Source of the DNA: Rikenellaceae bacterium
GTDB taxonomy: Bacteria; Bacteroidota; Bacteroidia; Bacteroidales; UBA932
Direction of reading: 5' to 3'
NCBI GenBank assembly: GCA_900771335.1
Contig: CAAGNP010000040.1
Span: forward strand, 48,484 to 112,483
Length of the DNA: 64,000 nt
Of this stretch, positions 41,524-49,785 are shown one piece after another. The position numbers and the translations under genes were made by a program. Position 1 is the stretch's first letter; the number at the start of each line of letters is the position of its first letter. The notes under the pieces are model-generated. The model ran no database searches. It had not been told where the DNA came from and worked only from the letters and a program-made list of their open reading frames with translations.

Positions 41524-42593
41524 GGGTGAATAGGGAGCGAGAGCACCCTTTCACATAGAGAAGCAGCAACGGGGCATAGATCTTCGGCATATGGGCCGTA
41601 AGGGATATGCGCCGTTTGTTTGTGCATAGGGGTAGGGTAGTACACCATTGATGGGATTCCAGCCTCTTTCAATGCTGCCTGCAATGCGTCACGAGTGGCA
41701 CGGTCTTTAAGTTTGATGGTGTATTGTGCCCAGCTTGAATAGTAACCCTCAGGGACAACAGGTGTCTCCACCTTTCCGGATAGCTTTTCAGTATACATTG
41801 CGACAGCTTTATTTACCGCATCAAGTTCATATTCGCGGAATGCTTTGAATTTTACTTTCAGGATGGCAGCCTGAAGTGTGTCCAGTCGGGAGTTTACACC
41901 GATACGGACATTGTCATATTTGAAGCTCCCTTTCCCGTGCACGCGGAATGAGTCAGCAAGTGCTGCATATTCGTCGCTGTCGGTGAAGATGGCGCCGCCG
42001 TCTCCGTAGCATCCGAGGGGTTTGGCGGGGAAGAACGATGTGGTGCTGATGTCACCGAATCCGCAGGCCCTTTTGCCTTCGAACGCGCCGCCAAATCCTT
42101 GGGCACCGTCCTCTATGATTTTTAGTCCATATTGCTCTGCAACGGTTCTCAGTTCCTTATAGTTGGCAGGAAGACCGAACAGATCCACTGCAATGACTGC
42201 TTTTGGGGTATATTGCCCTTGGGCAATGACCTCCTTTACTTTTGCTTCCAGGTCTGCAACAGAGATGTTGAAAGTATCCTCCTCCACATCGACAAATACT
42301 GGGCGTGCCCCTTCAAGGGATACCACTTCGGCAGATGCGAAGAAGGTGAAGTCAGGGACGAATACGACATCTCCGGCCCCTACTCCCAGCACTTTAAGTG
42401 CAATGGTGAGGGCATCAGTACCGTTGCCGCAGCTTACGCAATGCTTGACTCCGACATATTCAGCAAGTTCCGCCTCCAGTTCTTTGACTGGTTTGCCCAT
42501 GATGTATGCGCTTGACGCGGCAACATCAATCATTGCCTTGTCAATATCATTTTTAAGAACTTCGTATTGTTTTTTTAGGTCTCTGAACTGCAT
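41463..42593 (-). CDS. wbpE: DegT/DnrJ/EryC1-family sugar aminotransferase, WbpE-like
   Basis: PLP-dependent aminotransferase that puts an amino group on C3 of a UDP-3-keto-uronic acid sugar. The 376-residue protein begins MQFRDLKKQYEVLK and has the pyridoxal lysine at Lys191 in TSFFPAKPLGCYGDGG. SCGNGTDALTIAL (cofactor phosphate) and VNSRLDTLQAAIL are also present. The open frame extends to 42650, but that overlaps the neighbour; the ATG at 42593 leaves a 2-base gap. Order wbpB-wbpD-wbpE matches sugar nucleotide gene sets for UDP-2,3-diacetamido uronic acids used in O-antigen or capsule. Its 3' end overlaps the convergent GNAT gene by 61 bases. Confidence 0.9.
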   Translation of the reverse strand: MQFRDLKKQYEVLKNDIDKAMIDVAASSAYIMGKPVKELEAELAEYVGVKHCVSCGNGTDALTIALKVLGVGAGDVVFVPDFTFFASAEVVSLEGARPVFVDVEEDTFNISVADLEAKVKEVIAQGQYTPKAVIAVDLFGLPANYKELRTVAEQYGLKIIEDGAQGFGGAFEGKRACGFGDISTTSFFPAKPLGCYGDGGAIFTDSDEYAALADSFRVHGKGSFKYDNVRIGVNSRLDTLQAAILKVKFKAFREYELDAVNKAVAMYTEKLSGKVETPVVPEGYYSSWAQYTIKLKDRATRDALQAALKEAGIPSMVYYPTPMHKQTAHIPYGPYAEDLCPVAASLCERVLSLPIHPYISEDDVDMVCSTVLKFAL

Positions 42594-42595
42594 AA

Positions 42596-43156
42596 TTAAA
42601 TCTTGCTTAGAAGGTTGTTGGAAAGTGCATATTTTCTGCCGCAGGTGCACTCAAGGGTCTCGTCGAGTCTGGTGCCGCATTCGCATACCCATCCGATCTG
42701 ACGGGCAGGTACTCCTGCCATAAGGGCGTAATCCGGTACATCTTTGGTCACCACGGCTCCCGCCGCAATAAGGGCGCTTTTACCTACGGTGTGGCCGCAC
42801 ACTACGGTGCAATTGGCTCCCAGAGAGGCCCCCTCTTTGATCAGGGTCTTTGTGTAGACACCGTGAACAGGGAAGTGTGCCCTGGGGGTGGGGACGTTGG
42901 TGAAGACGCATGATGGGCCGCAGAAGACATTGTCCTCGAGCTCAACCCCTTCATATACAGATACATTGTTCTGTATCCTGACCCCGTTTCCTATCTTGAC
43001 GTTGTTGGCAATATTAACATTCTGCCCGAGTGAGCATTTCTCTCCCAGTGCAGCACCTTTCTGCACGTGGCAGAAGTGCCATATTTTGGTGCCATCGCCG
43101 ATGGTTACGTTCTCATCGACGTAGCTTGATTCGTGTACGAAATATTTTGTCTCCAT
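42596..43156 (-). CDS. wbpD: Left-handed beta-helix N-acetyltransferase, WbpD-like
   Basis: 186-residue hexapeptide-repeat protein: repeating [LIV]GxxxxI turns from about residue 15 (GDGTKIWHFCHVQKGAALGE) to 150, with the hairpin loop TPRAHFPVHGVYTKTL. It would acetylate the 3-amino group made by WbpE. The C-terminus has two CxC/C-x-C pairs (VCECGTRLDETLECTCGRKY), a small zinc-ribbon-like extension found in some homologues. It lies 3 bases downstream of wbpB and directly before wbpE. Confidence 0.9.
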   Translation of the reverse strand: METKYFVHESSYVDENVTIGDGTKIWHFCHVQKGAALGEKCSLGQNVNIANNVKIGNGVRIQNNVSVYEGVELEDNVFCGPSCVFTNVPTPRAHFPVHGVYTKTLIKEGASLGANCTVVCGHTVGKSALIAAGAVVTKDVPDYALMAGVPARQIGWVCECGTRLDETLECTCGRKYALSNNLLSKI

Positions 43157-43159
43157 GCT

Positions 43160-44116
43160 CTAACTGTTCTTGATCATATTTTCTACCGCTTCGAGGACCC
43201 TGACCACCTCAAGCCCGTTCTCCCCGGTGTTTATCTCTATGGTGGAGTCAAGGTGCTCCACAAAGTATCTCAATTCCTCCTCGAGAGGCATCTTCTTTTC
43301 GTATTCTATAATCTCATCCGGCTCCTCCACTTTTACAGGTATGCCGTTTTCGAAGTCAATCCTCTTGTTGTAGAAGTGGATCTCTTTCTCTTTGGTAGAG
43401 TCATCAAAGGAGATCATACCTTTGCTTCCGACCACTACCAGAAGCTGCTCTTTGAATGGATGCAGCCACGAAACGAAGATGTGTGCACTCACCCCGTCAG
43501 GGTAGTCAAACTGGGTCATGGTGGTGTCGTAGACCTTGTCCTGAAGGAATTTGGAACCTTTTGCCTCTATTTTGGTCGCCTTGGCCCCTACAAGGTAGTC
43601 AAGTACGGAGATGTCGTGTGGTGCGAAAGAGGAGAATACGCTCTCTTCGGTGCGGACAGTGCCCAGATTGAGGCGGGTAGAGTAGATGTAGAAGAGTTTC
43701 CCTATTTTGCCAGAGGCAATCACCTCTTTTATCTTCCTGATGGCAGGGTGGAATAGAAGTATGTGTCCCACCATAAGTCTTGATCCCGATTTCTTGGCCT
43801 CTGCCACGAGAATTTCAGACTCCTCAGATGTAAGGGTCATAGGCTTCTCGATCATAATGTTCATCCCTTTGCGGATGATTTTAAGGGCAATGTCGAAATG
43901 GCTCTCTGCCGGAGTGGCAAGGGTGTACCCGTTGTATGCAGCCTCGATGGCTTCATCTACACTAGTGTGACCTATGGTTCCGGGATATGCGGACAGGTGT
44001 TCGTTAAGTTTGGCCTCATTGGATTCGGCAATAGCGGCCAAATAACCCAATTGGTGGAGTGTGCGGATGTGATTTTTTCCCCAGCGACCACCCCCTATTA
44101 CACAAATTCTCTTCAT
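43160..44116 (-). CDS. wbpB: Gfo/Idh/MocA-family dehydrogenase, WbpB-like
   Basis: NAD-dependent oxidoreductase, 318 residues, probably oxidising C3 of UDP-GlcNAc uronic acid. Rossmann start MKRICVIGGGRWGKNHIRTL, the catalytic EKP motif at residues 90-92 (IMIEKPMTL), and FAPHDISVLDYLVG with the usual His are visible. It is the first gene of a three-gene leftward run with wbpD and wbpE. WbpA-type dehydrogenase and WbpI-type epimerase are not in this window, so the pathway must be completed elsewhere. Confidence 0.88.
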   Translation of the reverse strand: MKRICVIGGGRWGKNHIRTLHQLGYLAAIAESNEAKLNEHLSAYPGTIGHTSVDEAIEAAYNGYTLATPAESHFDIALKIIRKGMNIMIEKPMTLTSEESEILVAEAKKSGSRLMVGHILLFHPAIRKIKEVIASGKIGKLFYIYSTRLNLGTVRTEESVFSSFAPHDISVLDYLVGAKATKIEAKGSKFLQDKVYDTTMTQFDYPDGVSAHIFVSWLHPFKEQLLVVVGSKGMISFDDSTKEKEIHFYNKRIDFENGIPVKVEEPDEIIEYEKKMPLEEELRYFVEHLDSTIEINTGENGLEVVRVLEAVENMIKNS

Positions 44117-44142
44117 TCTCTACAAATCTTCGTTAGATTTTA

Positions 44143-44150
44143 CAAAAGTA
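44143..44150 (-). promoter_or_regulatory. Putative -7 promoter element of wbpB-wbpD-wbpE
   Basis: Minus strand reads TACTTTTG, 26 bases upstream of the wbpB start; almost touching the oppositely oriented pheS element. Confidence 0.5.
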
Positions 44151-44152
44151 AT

Positions 44153-44160
44153 TAAATTTG
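44153..44160 (+). promoter_or_regulatory. Putative -7 promoter element of pheS
   Basis: TAAATTTG, 17 bases upstream of the ATG at 44178; back-to-back with the wbpB element, so the two genes share a very compact divergent control region. Confidence 0.5.
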
Positions 44161-44177
44161 CAGAAATTTTGAGTAAG

Positions 44178-45263
44178 ATGAAAGAAAGAATAGAAGCCCT
44201 CCTAAAGGAGATCGAAGAGTACAAGGACAAGAAAGAGTCAGAGATCGAAGAGATCCGTGTGAAACTCCTAGGTAAGAAAGGTGAAATTACCCAGTTGTTT
44301 GACGAGTTCCGCAATGTCCTTCCTGAACAAAAGAGAGAGTTCGGCCAGAAATTGAACCAGCTTAAAAATGCTGCCGTACAGAAGATTGAGGAGCTAAGGA
44401 ATCAGGCTGCTGAGTCGGGAGATGCCTCTTCGGCTTCGTTCGATATCACTAAGCCAGGTGATGCGCATGAAGTGGGAACACGTCACCCTATATCTATCAC
44501 CAGAGAGGAGATCATCAATATCTTCAAGAAATTGGGCTACGCCGTGGCGGAGGGTCCTGAGATTGAGGATGACAAACACGTGTTCGAGTCTCTCAACTTC
44601 CCACCTGAGCACCCTGCAAGAGATATGCAGGATACATTCTTCATCACCCCTGGTGAATATGAAGGTCTTACAGAAGAGGAGAAAGCTGAGTCTGTAAAAG
44701 AGGGCATCATGGGCTATAATCCTATCCTTCTTCGTACACACACCAGCTCTATCCAGGTTCGTACCATGGAGAATGTAAAACCTCCTATCAGAGTTATCTG
44801 CCCTGGTAGAGTGTTCAGAAACGAGGCTATTTCTGCACGTGCGCACTGTATCTTCCATCAGGTAGAGGGTCTTTATATCGACAAAAACGTATCTTTTGCA
44901 GATTTGAAGCAGGCAATCCTTATGTTTGTGAGGGAGTTCTTCGGTGAGAATGCCCAGATCAGAATGCGCCCTTCTTATTTCCCATTTACTGAGCCAAGTG
45001 CTGAGGTGGATGTAAGCTGCAACATTTGCGGTGGTAAAGGTTGCAACATCTGTAAAGGGACAGGCTGGCTTGAGATCCTCGGTTGCGGTATGGTAGACCC
45101 CAATGTCCTTGAGGCTTGCGGTATCGACAGCAAGGAGTATTCAGGTTTTGCATTCGGTATGGGAGTAGAGAGAATCGCCATGCTTAAGTGGCAAGTGAAG
45201 GATTTGCGCCTCTATTTTGAGAATGATGCAAGATTTTTGAAAGAATTTGAAACTTGTTTGTAA
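44178..45263 (+). CDS. pheS: Phenylalanine--tRNA ligase alpha subunit
   Basis: 361-residue class II synthetase subunit that, with PheT, charges tRNA-Phe. It has an N-terminal coiled coil (MKERIEALLKEIEEYKDKKE), DITKPGDAHEVGTRHPIS, motif 2 (RVFRNEAISARAHCIFHQVEG) and motif 3 (GFAFGMGVERIAML). A Cys-rich insertion CNICGGKGCNICKGTGW, common in Bacteroidetes PheS, probably binds zinc. The ATG is chosen over an upstream TTG because it fits the promoter distance. pheT does not follow here, so the subunits are encoded apart. Confidence 0.95.
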   Translation: MKERIEALLKEIEEYKDKKESEIEEIRVKLLGKKGEITQLFDEFRNVLPEQKREFGQKLNQLKNAAVQKIEELRNQAAESGDASSASFDITKPGDAHEVGTRHPISITREEIINIFKKLGYAVAEGPEIEDDKHVFESLNFPPEHPARDMQDTFFITPGEYEGLTEEEKAESVKEGIMGYNPILLRTHTSSIQVRTMENVKPPIRVICPGRVFRNEAISARAHCIFHQVEGLYIDKNVSFADLKQAILMFVREFFGENAQIRMRPSYFPFTEPSAEVDVSCNICGGKGCNICKGTGWLEILGCGMVDPNVLEACGIDSKEYSGFAFGMGVERIAMLKWQVKDLRLYFENDARFLKEFETCL

Positions 45264-45292
45264 AATTTTTGCAAAAAAGTTTAAATAAAATT

Positions 45293-45321
45293 TGGAGTTT
45301 CAAAAAAGTTACGTACTTTTG
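45293..45321 (+). promoter_or_regulatory. Promoter of tRNA-Gly
   Basis: TTG at 45293-45295 and TACTTTTG at 45314-45321, 18 bases apart, 13 bases upstream of the mature tRNA. Confidence 0.55.
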
Positions 45322-45333
45322 CAATCCCAAAAC

Positions 45334-45406
<73 letters not shown>

Positions 45407-45409
45407 CAA

Positions 45410-45433
45410 AAGGTCAGCAGAAATGCTGACCTT
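45410..45433 (+). terminator. Hairpin terminator after tRNA-Gly
   Basis: Perfect 10-base stem (AAGGTCAGCA/TGCTGACCTT) with a GAAA loop, followed by a short T-rich stretch (AAATTTTG). The weak T-run makes it only a probable terminator. Confidence 0.6.
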
Positions 45434-45514
45434 AAATTTTGAAAACATCACCCGACGGGGTTCAATATATTGTCAGTCGTCCTTGTGCACAAGTGGCGGC
45501 TTTTTTATTTTTAT

Positions 45515-45522
45515 TACCTTTG
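45515..45522 (+). promoter_or_regulatory. Putative -7 promoter element of the lactonase gene
   Basis: TACCTTTG ends 6 bases before the ATG at 45529. Transcription would start at or beside the start codon, giving a leaderless or nearly leaderless mRNA. Confidence 0.45.
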
Positions 45523-45528
45523 TAAGTG

Positions 45529-46614
45529 ATGAACCCTGCTTTTGATCATATTTCTCCGATTGCTCCGACTGCCCCAATAGCCCAGTCGGGAGACCTGTCG
45601 CTGCTTATCGGTGGATATGGTAAGGCCATCCATACTGCGAGGTTTGATACCCATAGTGGTAAGATTTCAATTGAGGACTCCTACGAGGCGAGTAATGCCT
45701 CATACGTGATAGGGAAGGGCAATTCCTTCTACACTTTCAGTGAGTCGGGCTCCGATTCAAAAATTTACTCTTTCAGAGATGGTCTCCGCAAAGAGATTCT
45801 ATGCAGCGGAGATGATCCCTGTTTCATCACCCTCACTCCGGACGATAGACATATCCTTACTGCAGACTATTCAGGTGGTTCTGTAAGTCTCTATCCTATT
45901 CAGGATGGAGAGGCGGCAGAGAGGGTTCAGAAATTGCAGTTTGAGGGTTCTGGCCCGGTAGCCAAACGTCAGCACTCGCCACATATTCATCAGGTCAGAT
46001 TTCTCCCTAAGATGGAGGGAATGGAGGGGTATTGGATTCTGGCACCAGATCTCGGATCAGATAAGGTTAGGGTGATAAGATATATCCCAAATCGGGAAAA
46101 TGGCCCTGTTTTGAGCCATTTTGGTGACATCCCGTTCCCTCCGGGCAGTGGGCCAAGGCACCTTGATTTTGATCCCGTAAAGGGGATGATGTATTGCCTT
46201 TCGGAGCTTTCAGGTGAGTTGTTTGTGTTTAAAATCTCAGCTGATGCCGGTGGCGAACCTGTGTTTGAGCAGGTTCAGACAGTATTGGCCGATGAATGCC
46301 GCTCTGGAGGGAGCGGCGATATCCACATCCATCCCTCGGGCAAATATCTCTACACCTCGCACAGACTTAAAAATGATGGTTTGGCTGTATTTGAAATAGC
46401 TCTGGACGGACTGGTAAGGAAAAAAGGGTATGTCCGTACTCAGGAGCACCCAAGGAACTTCCTGATTACCCCTGACGGCCGCTATATTCTGGTAGCCAGT
46501 AAAAATGAGTTTTCGATACAGGTGTTTTTTATAGATGGTGAAGGGGTGCCTGTTGAGACAGACAACAAGCTGAGTCTCTCACCTGATGCACCTACGTGCA
46601 TTACCCTTCTATAG
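45529..46614 (+). CDS. Lactonase-family beta-propeller protein (6-phosphogluconolactonase-like, YbhE type)
   Basis: 361-residue protein with repeated blades containing DPCFITLTPDDRHILTADYSGGSVSLYP, HSPHIHQVRF, GPRHLDFDPVKGMMYCLSEL and HPRNFLITPDGRYILVASK, as in the seven-bladed YbhE lactonase family. Catalytic-type residues of the family (Glu/His/Arg around PHIHQ and GSGPRH) appear conserved. It could hydrolyse 6-phosphogluconolactone, but related proteins act on other lactones. The ATG at 45529 is used; a GTG at 45526 precedes it. The gene's end overlaps the convergent TIGR04076 gene by 14 bases. Confidence 0.85.
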   Translation: MNPAFDHISPIAPTAPIAQSGDLSLLIGGYGKAIHTARFDTHSGKISIEDSYEASNASYVIGKGNSFYTFSESGSDSKIYSFRDGLRKEILCSGDDPCFITLTPDDRHILTADYSGGSVSLYPIQDGEAAERVQKLQFEGSGPVAKRQHSPHIHQVRFLPKMEGMEGYWILAPDLGSDKVRVIRYIPNRENGPVLSHFGDIPFPPGSGPRHLDFDPVKGMMYCLSELSGELFVFKISADAGGEPVFEQVQTVLADECRSGGSGDIHIHPSGKYLYTSHRLKNDGLAVFEIALDGLVRKKGYVRTQEHPRNFLITPDGRYILVASKNEFSIQVFFIDGEGVPVETDNKLSLSPDAPTCITLL

Positions 46615-46906
46615 CTTCCAGATAGAAAGTTACCGGGCGGAAGCCGTCATTGCAGGAGAGCATGGCTGAATGGGGATTGCGCATCCATCCGTCGAAGAAG
46701 TTGCCACCTCCATTTGAGAGTTCTGTGATGAATGGAAGCATAGTTTCCCATGCACTGGCGCACATTGAAGAGGGTTTCTCGCAGTTTTCCACTATAAAGG
46801 TCTGTCCAAGCTGCATGTCGCAGGCATGCAGTATAGGGTTTTCGTACTGCTCCATAAGGTCTGAATATGAGGCCATTCTCATCACTGTGATTTTTACTTT
46901 TTTCAT
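46601..46906 (-). CDS. TIGR04076-family small cysteine-containing protein
   Basis: 101-residue protein with ACDMQLGQTFIVE, MCASAWETMLPFI and SCNDGFRPVTFYLE, the three conserved cysteine segments of the TIGR04076 family, whose function is unknown. The frame is open from 46957, but the ATG at 46906 (MKKVKITVMRMASYSD) fits homologues. It is divergent from a rubredoxin gene; genes of this family are often annotated beside redox or metal proteins. Its end overlaps the lactonase gene by 14 bases on the opposite strand. Confidence 0.8.
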   Translation of the reverse strand: MKKVKITVMRMASYSDLMEQYENPILHACDMQLGQTFIVENCEKPSSMCASAWETMLPFITELSNGGGNFFDGWMRNPHSAMLSCNDGFRPVTFYLEAIEG

Positions 46907-46927
46907 AGCGTCTGCAATTTTATGTCC

Positions 46928-46935
46928 CAAATTTA
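46928..46935 (-). promoter_or_regulatory. Putative -7 promoter element of the TIGR04076 gene
   Basis: Minus strand reads TAAATTTG, 21 bases upstream of the start codon at 46906. Confidence 0.4.
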
Positions 46936-47016
46936 TAACTTTTACAACCTTTGGCAAACTCTTTGCATGATGTTGTTATGAATGATTTTTGAAATAAGTT
47001 ATAGTTTAGATTAGTT

Positions 47017-47181
47017 ATGGACAAGTATGAATGCTTAATGTGCGGTTGGATTTATGATCCAGAGAAGGGGGATCCGGATGGGGGAATAAGACCCGGGACA
47101 CCCTTCGAAAAGATCCCTGATAATTGGATGTGTCCATTATGTGGGGTGACAAAAGAAGACTTTGTAAAAGTTGAAAAATGA
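47017..47181 (+). CDS. Rubredoxin
   Basis: A 54-residue protein too short for many gene finders: it begins MDKYECLMCGWIYDPEKGDP and continues through GIRPGTPFEKIPDNWMCPLCG. The two CxxCG pairs (Cys6/Cys9 and Cys39/Cys42) bind a single iron. It carries electrons for oxidative-stress reductases in anaerobes and would fit an anaerobic Bacteroidales. It lies 110 bases from the divergent TIGR04076 gene and is followed by a strong bidirectional hairpin. Confidence 0.95.
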   Translation: MDKYECLMCGWIYDPEKGDPDGGIRPGTPFEKIPDNWMCPLCGVTKEDFVKVEK

Positions 47182-47198
47182 TTTAATGGTTAATAATA

Positions 47199-47233
47199 AA
47201 GGGAGGGTGACTCAGTTGGTCATCCTCCCTTTT
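47199..47233. terminator. Bidirectional intrinsic terminator
   Basis: AAAGGGAGGGTGAC pairs with GTCATCCTCCCTTT around a six-base loop and is followed by T-rich sequence on the plus strand and by A-rich to T-rich sequence on the minus strand. It ends both the rubredoxin gene and the convergent protease gene. Confidence 0.75.
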
Positions 47234-47236
47234 GCT

Positions 47237-49732
47237 TTATTTCTTTATTTGTGGATTGTCAAATGTCTCTTTGATGTGTTTTGCCAGATATGTGTAGTGT
47301 GCTCTGTTTGCTGTGCTTCCGGAAGCGGCCCTGGCTTCACATAAAGTTTTGATATTACTCAATTGGTAGTAAGCCATGGAGATGATGTCAGAGTTGTCAT
47401 TCTTCAGGGAGCCACCTCTTGGCATAGGAGACTCTTTCTTGTAGATGGAGATTACAGCCTCTACATATACTTTTTGTAGCATTCTCTGGTAGGATGCTTT
47501 TTTGACATCTGAAGATATGGGGACAAAAATCACCTCATTCATATCTTTATAAAGGTCTGCAAGGGTGTACGCATCTTTACCGTTATGAAGTTCGTTTTCT
47601 ACAAGATTGAGCATTACCCTTCTGCTCATGATGTTCTTAATGACTGAATTGTATGTCCCTTCAATAGATGAATCGGCGCGGGTTACAATTTTGTTCAGAA
47701 CATCGTTGGGAACAAGCCACATTTGTGGTTCGAAGAGGTGTTTTTTCAAGAATGCGATAGCCTCTTTCTGCTTGGCTTTCTCTACATGGATGTAGTTGGC
47801 ACCAGGCTGCTCTACTGTTTTGGTCTCTCCATATACACCACCGATATATTTGGCTACGTGGTTCATGTAACGTTTGTACTGGCTCAGAACTTCGCCATAT
47901 AGGGTTTTGAGATTGTCGTAACCTTTGTTAGGCTCAGTTGTCCACTCTACAAGGTGTTTCATGATGTATTTGAGGTTCTTTACACCCAGTTCATTGGTCT
48001 CCATCTGATTGGCTCCAAGGTCTTCTGACTGTAGTCTCGGATCGCTTGGATTTGATTCTGTGCCGAATTTGTAGAGGTCATCTTTGGTCTTCTCTATAAT
48101 CCATTCGTTGATCATAGGGAGCTCTGCCTCAGGGTCATCAATTTCGGGGAACCTTCTGTAGCCCCATTCGATAGCCCATTCGTCGTAGCTGTTGATACGT
48201 GGGAAGAGTAGTTCCTGAGGGATATTATCACCCGGCTGAGCCACATAGTTGAAACGTGAATAGTCCATTATGGATGTGGTGTGGCCGTGTTTTCTGAGGA
48301 AGGTGGTGTCACGAAGCTGCTCGGCAGTGAAGAACGATGTACCTGCGAAGTTGTGGCGCAGACCGAGGGTATGACCCACCTCGTGTGATGATACAAATCT
48401 TACCAGCTGACCCATAAGTTCTGTGTCAAAGGTCATTTTGCGTGCGGCAGGGTCTACTGGAGAGCATTGGATGAAATACCAGTTGCGGAGCAGAAGCATC
48501 ACGTTGTGGTACCAGTTGATATGGCTCTCGATTATCTCACCTGAGCGAGGGTCATTGACGTGTGGACCACTGGCATTTGGAATGTCTGATGGTTTGTAGA
48601 CGATAGCAGAGTAGCGTGCATCCTCAAGGCTCCATGTAGGGTCTTCCTCCGGAGTAGGAGCCACTTTAGCCATAATTGCGTTTTTGAAACCGGCCTTCTC
48701 AAATGCTGGCTGCCAGTCATTGACACCGGCGATAAGATAAGGTACCCACTCTTTGGGAGTTGCTGGATCGATGTAGTAGATGATAGGTTTTGCCGGCTCT
48801 ACAAGTTCACCTCTCTTATATTTCTCCATATCCTCAGGTTTTGGTTCAAGTCTCCAGCGGGTGATGAACTCTGAGTGTTCTACCCTTTGAGGGTTTTTGT
48901 CGAAGTCGATGAATCTTACTGAGAAATATCCCACTCTCTGGTCTTTGTATCTTGGAACCATTGGCTCCTTGGGCAGAAGGACGAAAGAGCTGTTGAGCAT
49001 ATATGTGGCTGTAGGTGCACCCTCAGTACGTGCGTATGTGAATACCACTTTGAATTCGGTGTTGATAGGGTATGTGGTCACATTTTCTATATAGGACTTG
49101 TCCTTTTGCACATTGCCGAGCTTGAAACCTTTCTTGTCTCTTTTGGTAAAGAAAATGTACTCAGAGTCTGACATGAGGAAGTCAGTCACATCGATCACAT
49201 TGTCTTTCTTGTCTGCAGACTGGGCTTTGATGTCGAATGCTGCCACGATAGCAGGGTAGTTGGAATTGGCCACATTTTCAGGCATAACCTCATTTGAGCG
49301 CTCACGGTACATTCTGCTTTTGAGGTAGATTTTATTGTTCTCTCCCTTCTCAAAATGGAGCATGGCAGAGTTGATGATATCGCCTGCGTATCCTGAGAAT
49401 GAGCCTCTGATACCTTCTGCAGATTTGCTTACGCGGCTGACTACACGGATATCCCTTCCAAGTAGTGAATCGGGGATGTTGATGTAGAATTTACCCTCCT
49501 GTTTGTAGACGGTAGTGAGCCCTTTCATCACTTTTGCATTGGGCTTTACAAATTTGTCAAGGGCAACAGGGCCCTTTTTTGCCGGTTTTTTGGCTGCAGC
49601 AGATGTGTCTTTTGCTGCGGCCTCAGTTTTTACGGCCTCTTTTTTATTCTTTTTCTTTTGAGCGAATATATTCTCTCCACCTCCTGCGCATATACTTACC
49701 ACGCAAATGGCAATCATCAATTTTTTGAACAT
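47237..49732 (-). CDS. Secreted zinc metalloprotease, DUF5117/DUF5118/DUF4953-like
   Basis: 831-residue exported protein with signal peptide MFKKLMIAICVVSICAGGGENIFAQ followed by a Lys/Ala-rich linker. The extended zinc motif HEVGHTLGLRHNF (HExxHxxGxxH) near residue 445 is that of metzincin proteases, and the flanking region HVNDPRSGEIIESHINWYHN resembles the DUF5117 family. A low-complexity linker (KKNKKEAVKTEAAAKDTSAAA) follows the signal. Probably a periplasmic or surface peptidase; two related exported peptidases (S41, S46) are in the same window. A TAnnTTTG element lies 28 bases upstream of the start. Confidence 0.88.
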   Translation of the reverse strand: MFKKLMIAICVVSICAGGGENIFAQKKKNKKEAVKTEAAAKDTSAAAKKPAKKGPVALDKFVKPNAKVMKGLTTVYKQEGKFYINIPDSLLGRDIRVVSRVSKSAEGIRGSFSGYAGDIINSAMLHFEKGENNKIYLKSRMYRERSNEVMPENVANSNYPAIVAAFDIKAQSADKKDNVIDVTDFLMSDSEYIFFTKRDKKGFKLGNVQKDKSYIENVTTYPINTEFKVVFTYARTEGAPTATYMLNSSFVLLPKEPMVPRYKDQRVGYFSVRFIDFDKNPQRVEHSEFITRWRLEPKPEDMEKYKRGELVEPAKPIIYYIDPATPKEWVPYLIAGVNDWQPAFEKAGFKNAIMAKVAPTPEEDPTWSLEDARYSAIVYKPSDIPNASGPHVNDPRSGEIIESHINWYHNVMLLLRNWYFIQCSPVDPAARKMTFDTELMGQLVRFVSSHEVGHTLGLRHNFAGTSFFTAEQLRDTTFLRKHGHTTSIMDYSRFNYVAQPGDNIPQELLFPRINSYDEWAIEWGYRRFPEIDDPEAELPMINEWIIEKTKDDLYKFGTESNPSDPRLQSEDLGANQMETNELGVKNLKYIMKHLVEWTTEPNKGYDNLKTLYGEVLSQYKRYMNHVAKYIGGVYGETKTVEQPGANYIHVEKAKQKEAIAFLKKHLFEPQMWLVPNDVLNKIVTRADSSIEGTYNSVIKNIMSRRVMLNLVENELHNGKDAYTLADLYKDMNEVIFVPISSDVKKASYQRMLQKVYVEAVISIYKKESPMPRGGSLKNDNSDIISMAYYQLSNIKTLCEARAASGSTANRAHYTYLAKHIKETFDNPQIKK

Positions 49733-49760
49733 ATGAACTGACTTTTTTGTGTTTAAAGAA

Positions 49761-49768
49761 CAAATATA
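49761..49768 (-). promoter_or_regulatory. Putative -7 promoter element of the zinc protease gene
   Basis: Minus strand reads TATATTTG, 28 bases upstream of the start at 49732, close to the oppositely oriented umuD element. Confidence 0.45.
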
Positions 49769-49773
49769 AACAT

Positions 49774-49781
49774 TAATTTTG
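49774..49781 (+). promoter_or_regulatory. Putative -7 promoter element of umuD-umuC
   Basis: TAATTTTG ends 4 bases before the umuD ATG at 49786, so transcription would start at the start codon; leaderless translation is likely. No recognisable LexA box was seen. Confidence 0.45.
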
Positions 49782-49785
49782 CCTT

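Noticed and set aside
45410..45433. Part of a longer RNA such as tmRNA or a riboswitch
   Set aside because: It is a simple perfect hairpin right after tRNA-Gly with no further conserved structure; it fits transcript end processing.
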